Below, piece by piece: positions 21,804-23,501 of a stretch of DNA of 23,501 nt (position 1 is its first letter; every line of letters begins with the position of its first letter). Source of the stretch: JAVBTT01 sp031550325 (GTDB lineage Bacteria; Bacillota; Clostridia; Oscillospirales; UBA929); assembly GCA_031550325.1 (NCBI GenBank), contig JAVBOR010000063.1, forward strand, positions 1 to 23,501. Direction: 5' to 3'. The translations under genes and the position numbers were made by a program. A model generated the notes under the pieces. That model was not told where the DNA came from and made no database searches. It saw nothing but the letters and a program-made list of their open reading frames with translations.

Positions 21804-22086
21804 TCGCCTCACTCCTTTCGGGCAGCAGCATTCGCCGTTGAAAATGCAAAATGACCGCCCTGAGTTTGGCGGCCATTTCGTCGTCCTTGATTTGATTGTG
21901 TAGCTCGTAAAGTAACTCCAGGGTCTCGCGGTAGGCTCGGTCGGGTATCGGTTTCGGCTGCCGGTTTCGCAGTTGAATCCGGCAGAGCTCCACAACGGTC
22001 AGCCCGCATTTGCGCGCGGTTTCGGTCGCCAGTTCGTGCTCCTCCTCTGTGAAATTGATTTTAATCGGGTGATAGTTTTTCTTCAT
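21763..22086 (-). CDS. MobC-like relaxosome protein
   Basis: This 107-aa basic protein resembles plasmid mobilization proteins of the MobC type, which bind oriT and help the relaxase. It begins MKKNYHPIKINFTEEEHELATETARKCGLTVVELCRIQLRN, a ribbon-helix-helix-like start (a beta strand followed by two helices). The C-terminal half is helical with LRAVILHFQRRMLLPE. The ATG at 22086 lies 6 bases after AAAGGAG; a longer frame to 22131 has no good ribosome site. Its end overlaps the relaxase start, so the two are coupled. A perfect inverted repeat, the candidate oriT, is just upstream. Confidence 0.7.
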   Translation of the reverse strand: MKKNYHPIKINFTEEEHELATETARKCGLTVVELCRIQLRNRQPKPIPDRAYRETLELLYELHNQIKDDEMAAKLRAVILHFQRRMLLPERSEANGGHEPVGDQGAD

Positions 22087-22116
22087 AAATCGCTCCTTTC
22101 GCTCGGTCGGGGTGTG

Positions 22117-22160
22117 AGGGGCGGAGCCCATTTTGCAGGGCTGTGACGGGTCACAGCCCG
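22117..22160. other. Candidate origin of transfer (oriT)
   Basis: GGGCTGTGAC (22138-22147) and GTCACAGCCC (22150-22159) form a perfect 10-bp inverted repeat with a 2-base centre, directly upstream of the MobC-like and relaxase genes. On the minus strand it is followed by CCCTGCAAAATGGGC, which has the CCTGC core seen at IncP-type nic sites. No T-run follows, so it is not a normal terminator. Position and form fit oriT, but the nick site is only a suggestion. Confidence 0.4.
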
Positions 22161-22187
22161 TTGCTCGCTAATCCATTACTGTCTGCG

Positions 22188-22493
22188 CTATTCCGCCTCC
22201 CGAATGGCGGTCAGATAGATGCCGCCGCTGGGGTTTTCGCTAAAGGTCAGGCGGACTTTCGCGCCGGTTTTGATGTCGCGCACACCGAGATAATTGTGCC
22301 AGTACTGGGTGACGGTAATGATTCTGCGCCCGTCCTCCAGCGTGTAAAAGCTGCGAAGGCTGCCTTTTTTAGCGTAGGCCTTGAGGTCGAGCGTCGCGGT
22401 AAACTCGCCGGCCTCGGTGGTGTTGAAATGATAGTCGCTCGTGATGATTTCAAGCTCGCGCATTTGGTTGACTGTGTAAATTTTGTCCTGCAT
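22188..22493 (-). CDS. Small protein of unknown function in the mobilization region
   Basis: I do not recognise this 101-aa protein. It begins MQDKIYTVNQMRELEIITSDYHFNTTEAGEF and looks like a compact beta-rich domain (alternating strands through TATLDLKAYAKKG, RRIITVTQYWHNYLGV and KVRLTFSENPSGGIYLTAIREAE). No signal peptide or membrane segment is seen. The start is firm: AAAGGAGGTG lies 6 bases before the ATG at 22493, although the frame is open to 22625. It lies on the same strand as, and upstream of, mobC and the relaxase, with the candidate oriT between, so it may belong to the mobilization operon. A hairpin with a T-rich 3' side precedes it. Confidence 0.65.
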   Translation of the reverse strand: MQDKIYTVNQMRELEIITSDYHFNTTEAGEFTATLDLKAYAKKGSLRSFYTLEDGRRIITVTQYWHNYLGVRDIKTGAKVRLTFSENPSGGIYLTAIREAE

Positions 22494-22514
22494 ACGGTTC
22501 ACCTCCTTTCGGCG

Positions 22515-22547
22515 CAAAAATGAAAACCGCCGGATTTCGGCGGTTTT
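22515..22547 (-). terminator. Hairpin terminator or attenuator upstream of the small unknown gene
   Basis: A perfect 10-bp stem (22523-22532 with 22538-22547) has a 5-base loop, and on the minus strand the sequence after it is TCATTTTT. It would stop minus-strand transcription arriving from the right, 22 bases before the ribosome site of the 101-aa gene. No good minus-strand promoter fits between it and that gene, so it may act as an attenuator for the mobilization operon. Confidence 0.6.
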
Positions 22548-22558
22548 AGGGATGGATG

Positions 22559-22587
22559 TTGAGTTTTCGGCGGGTTTGAGGTATACT
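22559..22587 (+). promoter_or_regulatory. Promoter of the HEPN-like gene
   Basis: TTGAGT (22559-22564) and TATACT (22582-22587) are 17 bases apart. The leader of about 33 bases ends with CGGAGG, 6 bases before the ATG at 22627. Confidence 0.65.
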
Positions 22588-22626
22588 GTGGACGGAAAGT
22601 ATTTACATATTGTTCGGAGGCGCAAA

Positions 22627-23100
22627 ATGAGTGACGCAGTCGATAATAAGTCTCTTATAGAATTTACAAAGCAATTTTTTCTGTCGTCCCAATGGGTATT
22701 AGAAGCAGGAAACGAAAAAAATGAAAAAATAAAACCTGCTTTAAATGAATTTATGAATAAATATGACGGTTTTCCTCCTCACAACCCTTCTATTTTTATA
22801 GCACAGGCCTATATGTTGTTTTTACTCCCAAAGGCAGTAGAGCATAAGAAAATGGAAGATTCAGGTGTTTCAACGGAAGGTTTCATAATTGAAAAACGCG
22901 GTGATCTTTCAAAACCAGTACTTAATAGAATTAGAAATTCATTTGCTCATGCAAAAATGGAGTATGATCCAGTTGAATGCAATTTAACTTTATGGGATGA
23001 TAATCATGGCAACGATGTGTTCAAAGCGTCAATACACATGATGGCTTTCTCAGATTTTATACTTAGTTATTATAAAAAGTTTATTGAAATCATAAAGTAA
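22627..23100 (+). CDS. HEPN-like protein with an RNxxxH motif, AT-rich cargo gene
   Basis: This 157-aa, mostly helical protein has Arg103-Asn104-Ser-Phe-Ala-His108, the RNxxxH form of the HEPN Rx4-6H motif that makes the active site of many RNases in defence and toxin systems. The motif sits at the end of a predicted helix (KPVLNRIRNSFAHAKMEY), followed by a strand-like NLTLWDD and a final helix with FKASIHMMAFSDFILSYYKKF. This arrangement resembles the pEK499-type HEPN family. It is distinctly AT-rich against the GC-rich surroundings and stands alone with its own promoter, opposite to the mobilization genes; no nucleotidyltransferase antitoxin is adjacent. A frame open to 22483 exists, but CGGAGG fixes the ATG at 22627. 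RNase activity is an inference. Confidence 0.6.
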   Translation: MSDAVDNKSLIEFTKQFFLSSQWVLEAGNEKNEKIKPALNEFMNKYDGFPPHNPSIFIAQAYMLFLLPKAVEHKKMEDSGVSTEGFIIEKRGDLSKPVLNRIRNSFAHAKMEYDPVECNLTLWDDNHGNDVFKASIHMMAFSDFILSYYKKFIEIIK

Positions 23101-23140
23101 GATATCGACTCATTGCTATCTTATACTATAAGCATTCGTG

Positions 23141-23173
23141 AAAAAATCAGCCCGGATCTTTGAGCGGGGCTGA
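23141..23173 (-). terminator. Minus-strand terminator after the gene remnant
   Basis: TCAGCCC (23147-23153) pairs with GGGCTGA (23167-23173). On the minus strand six T follow (23146-23141). It stands just beyond the stop codon of the short minus-strand remnant and may also insulate the HEPN-like gene from the other side. Confidence 0.6.
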
Positions 23174-23176
23174 CTC

Positions 23177-23245
23177 TTACCTGTACACAACCTCATGCAG
23201 GACGATTTCCTCGGCGCAGGCGATTGTGTTTTGAGGGATTTGCGG
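23177..23245 (-). pseudogene. Possible 3' remnant of a minus-strand gene
   Basis: Reading leftwards, the minus strand gives IPQNTIACAEEIVLHEVVYR and a TAA at 23179-23177, immediately followed by a terminator. It looks like a protein C-terminus, but no start codon or ribosome site lies upstream, and the promoter and ribosome site of the VOC-like gene occupy that space. It could be the tail of a gene whose front was replaced when the adjacent DNA was inserted. The evidence is weak. Confidence 0.25.
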
Positions 23246-23251
23246 TATAAT
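23246..23251 (+). promoter_or_regulatory. -10 element of the VOC-like gene
   Basis: A consensus TATAAT lies 41 bases before the GTG start. The best -35 is TTGTGT at 23224-23229 (16-base spacer), which is poor. Confidence 0.45.
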
Positions 23252-23291
23252 TGAAACGTATAGTATTTTTATTTTGGAGGAGGTTTTTGTT

Positions 23292-23501
23292 GTGATTACA
23301 CCTTATCTTGTATTTAACGGTGACTGCCAAGAAGCGTTGGATTTTTATCGCTCGGTTTTCCCTTGTGGTGAGCCAAAAGTTATGAATTATGGAGATTATA
23401 TGCCGGAGGGATCAAATACTCCGCCTGAATTACTGCGAACATGGGTAATGCACGGTGAAATGGAGGTCTGCGGTACAAACATTTGGTTTGCCGATGAAGC
23501 G
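23292..23501 (+). CDS. VOC/PhnB-like family protein (C-terminus beyond window)
   Basis: The first 70 codons read ITPYLVFNGDCQEALDFYRSVF, then GEPKVMNYGDYMPEG, LRTWVMHGEMEVCGTNIWFADEA. This matches the PhnB-like branch of the vicinal oxygen chelate (glyoxalase/bleomycin resistance) superfamily, whose N-terminal beta-alpha-beta-beta-beta unit starts with P-L-F-G-ALDFY. The start is GTG at 23292 after GGAGGAGG; no ATG is near. Members of this branch are small cytoplasmic dimers, many without proven activity. It is more AT-rich than the chromosome part and is likely island cargo. Confidence 0.75.
   Translation, partial: MITPYLVFNGDCQEALDFYRSVFPCGEPKVMNYGDYMPEGSNTPPELLRTWVMHGEMEVCGTNIWFADEA

Overview
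The window looks like chromosome from a GC-rich, low-redundancy Firmicute of class Clostridia (probably an Oscillospirales- or Christensenellales-like gut or rumen bacterium), carrying the left end of an integrated mobilizable island. The evidence is the gene content (Gx transporter plus NusG domain II pair, dnaE-pfkA pair, CbiMN-CbiQ-CbiO transporter, smpB near ssrA), strong AGGAGG-type ribosome sites and TTGACA/TATAAT-like promoters. At least seven housekeeping genes appear to start with TTG. Genus or species cannot be read from the sequence.

Region by region: 1-2200 (minus) holds a sugar-binding lipoprotein and, downstream, a secreted GH30 glycosidase cut by the window edge. 2235-2680 is an intergenic stack of hairpins. 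2685-4067 (minus) is a MATE exporter, divergent from a catalytically dead rhomboid-like membrane protein with a Cys/His tail (4344-5192, plus). 5200-5320 holds a 19-bp-stem terminator and more repeat modules. 5327-8228 (minus) is a tightly overlapping five-gene operon: NusG-II protein, Gx transporter, TIM-barrel protein, hisH, hisF. 8381-12819 (plus) is dnaE then pfkA. 12831-13405 is two convergent hairpin stacks. 13406-14359 (minus) is a Gfo/Idh/MocA oxidoreductase. 14411-16941 (minus) is a complete cobalt/nickel ECF transporter whose 140-nt leader has tandem ACGAA-loop hairpins and a terminator. 17259-18836 (plus) is smpB, a lipoprotein cyclophilin and the tmRNA gene ssrA, so the trans-translation protein and RNA lie within 1 kb of each other.

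From the 3' end of ssrA to the window end is an accessory island. A large serine recombinase runs antisense into the tmRNA 3' end, the hallmark of integration there, and carries an in-frame amber codon. Upstream of it lie a relaxase with two compensating frame changes, a MobC-like relaxosome protein, a candidate oriT hairpin, an unknown small protein, an AT-rich HEPN-like gene with an RNxxxH motif, and the start of a VOC/PhnB-like protein. The island was mobilizable but appears to be decaying, or the assembly contains errors.

The most unusual signal is a family of intergenic modular hairpin elements in three intergenic regions. Loop sequences are conserved between copies while the stems differ but still pair. 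That pattern suggests selection on structure rather than simple repeat duplication. No CRISPR array, insertion sequence or tRNA gene was seen.
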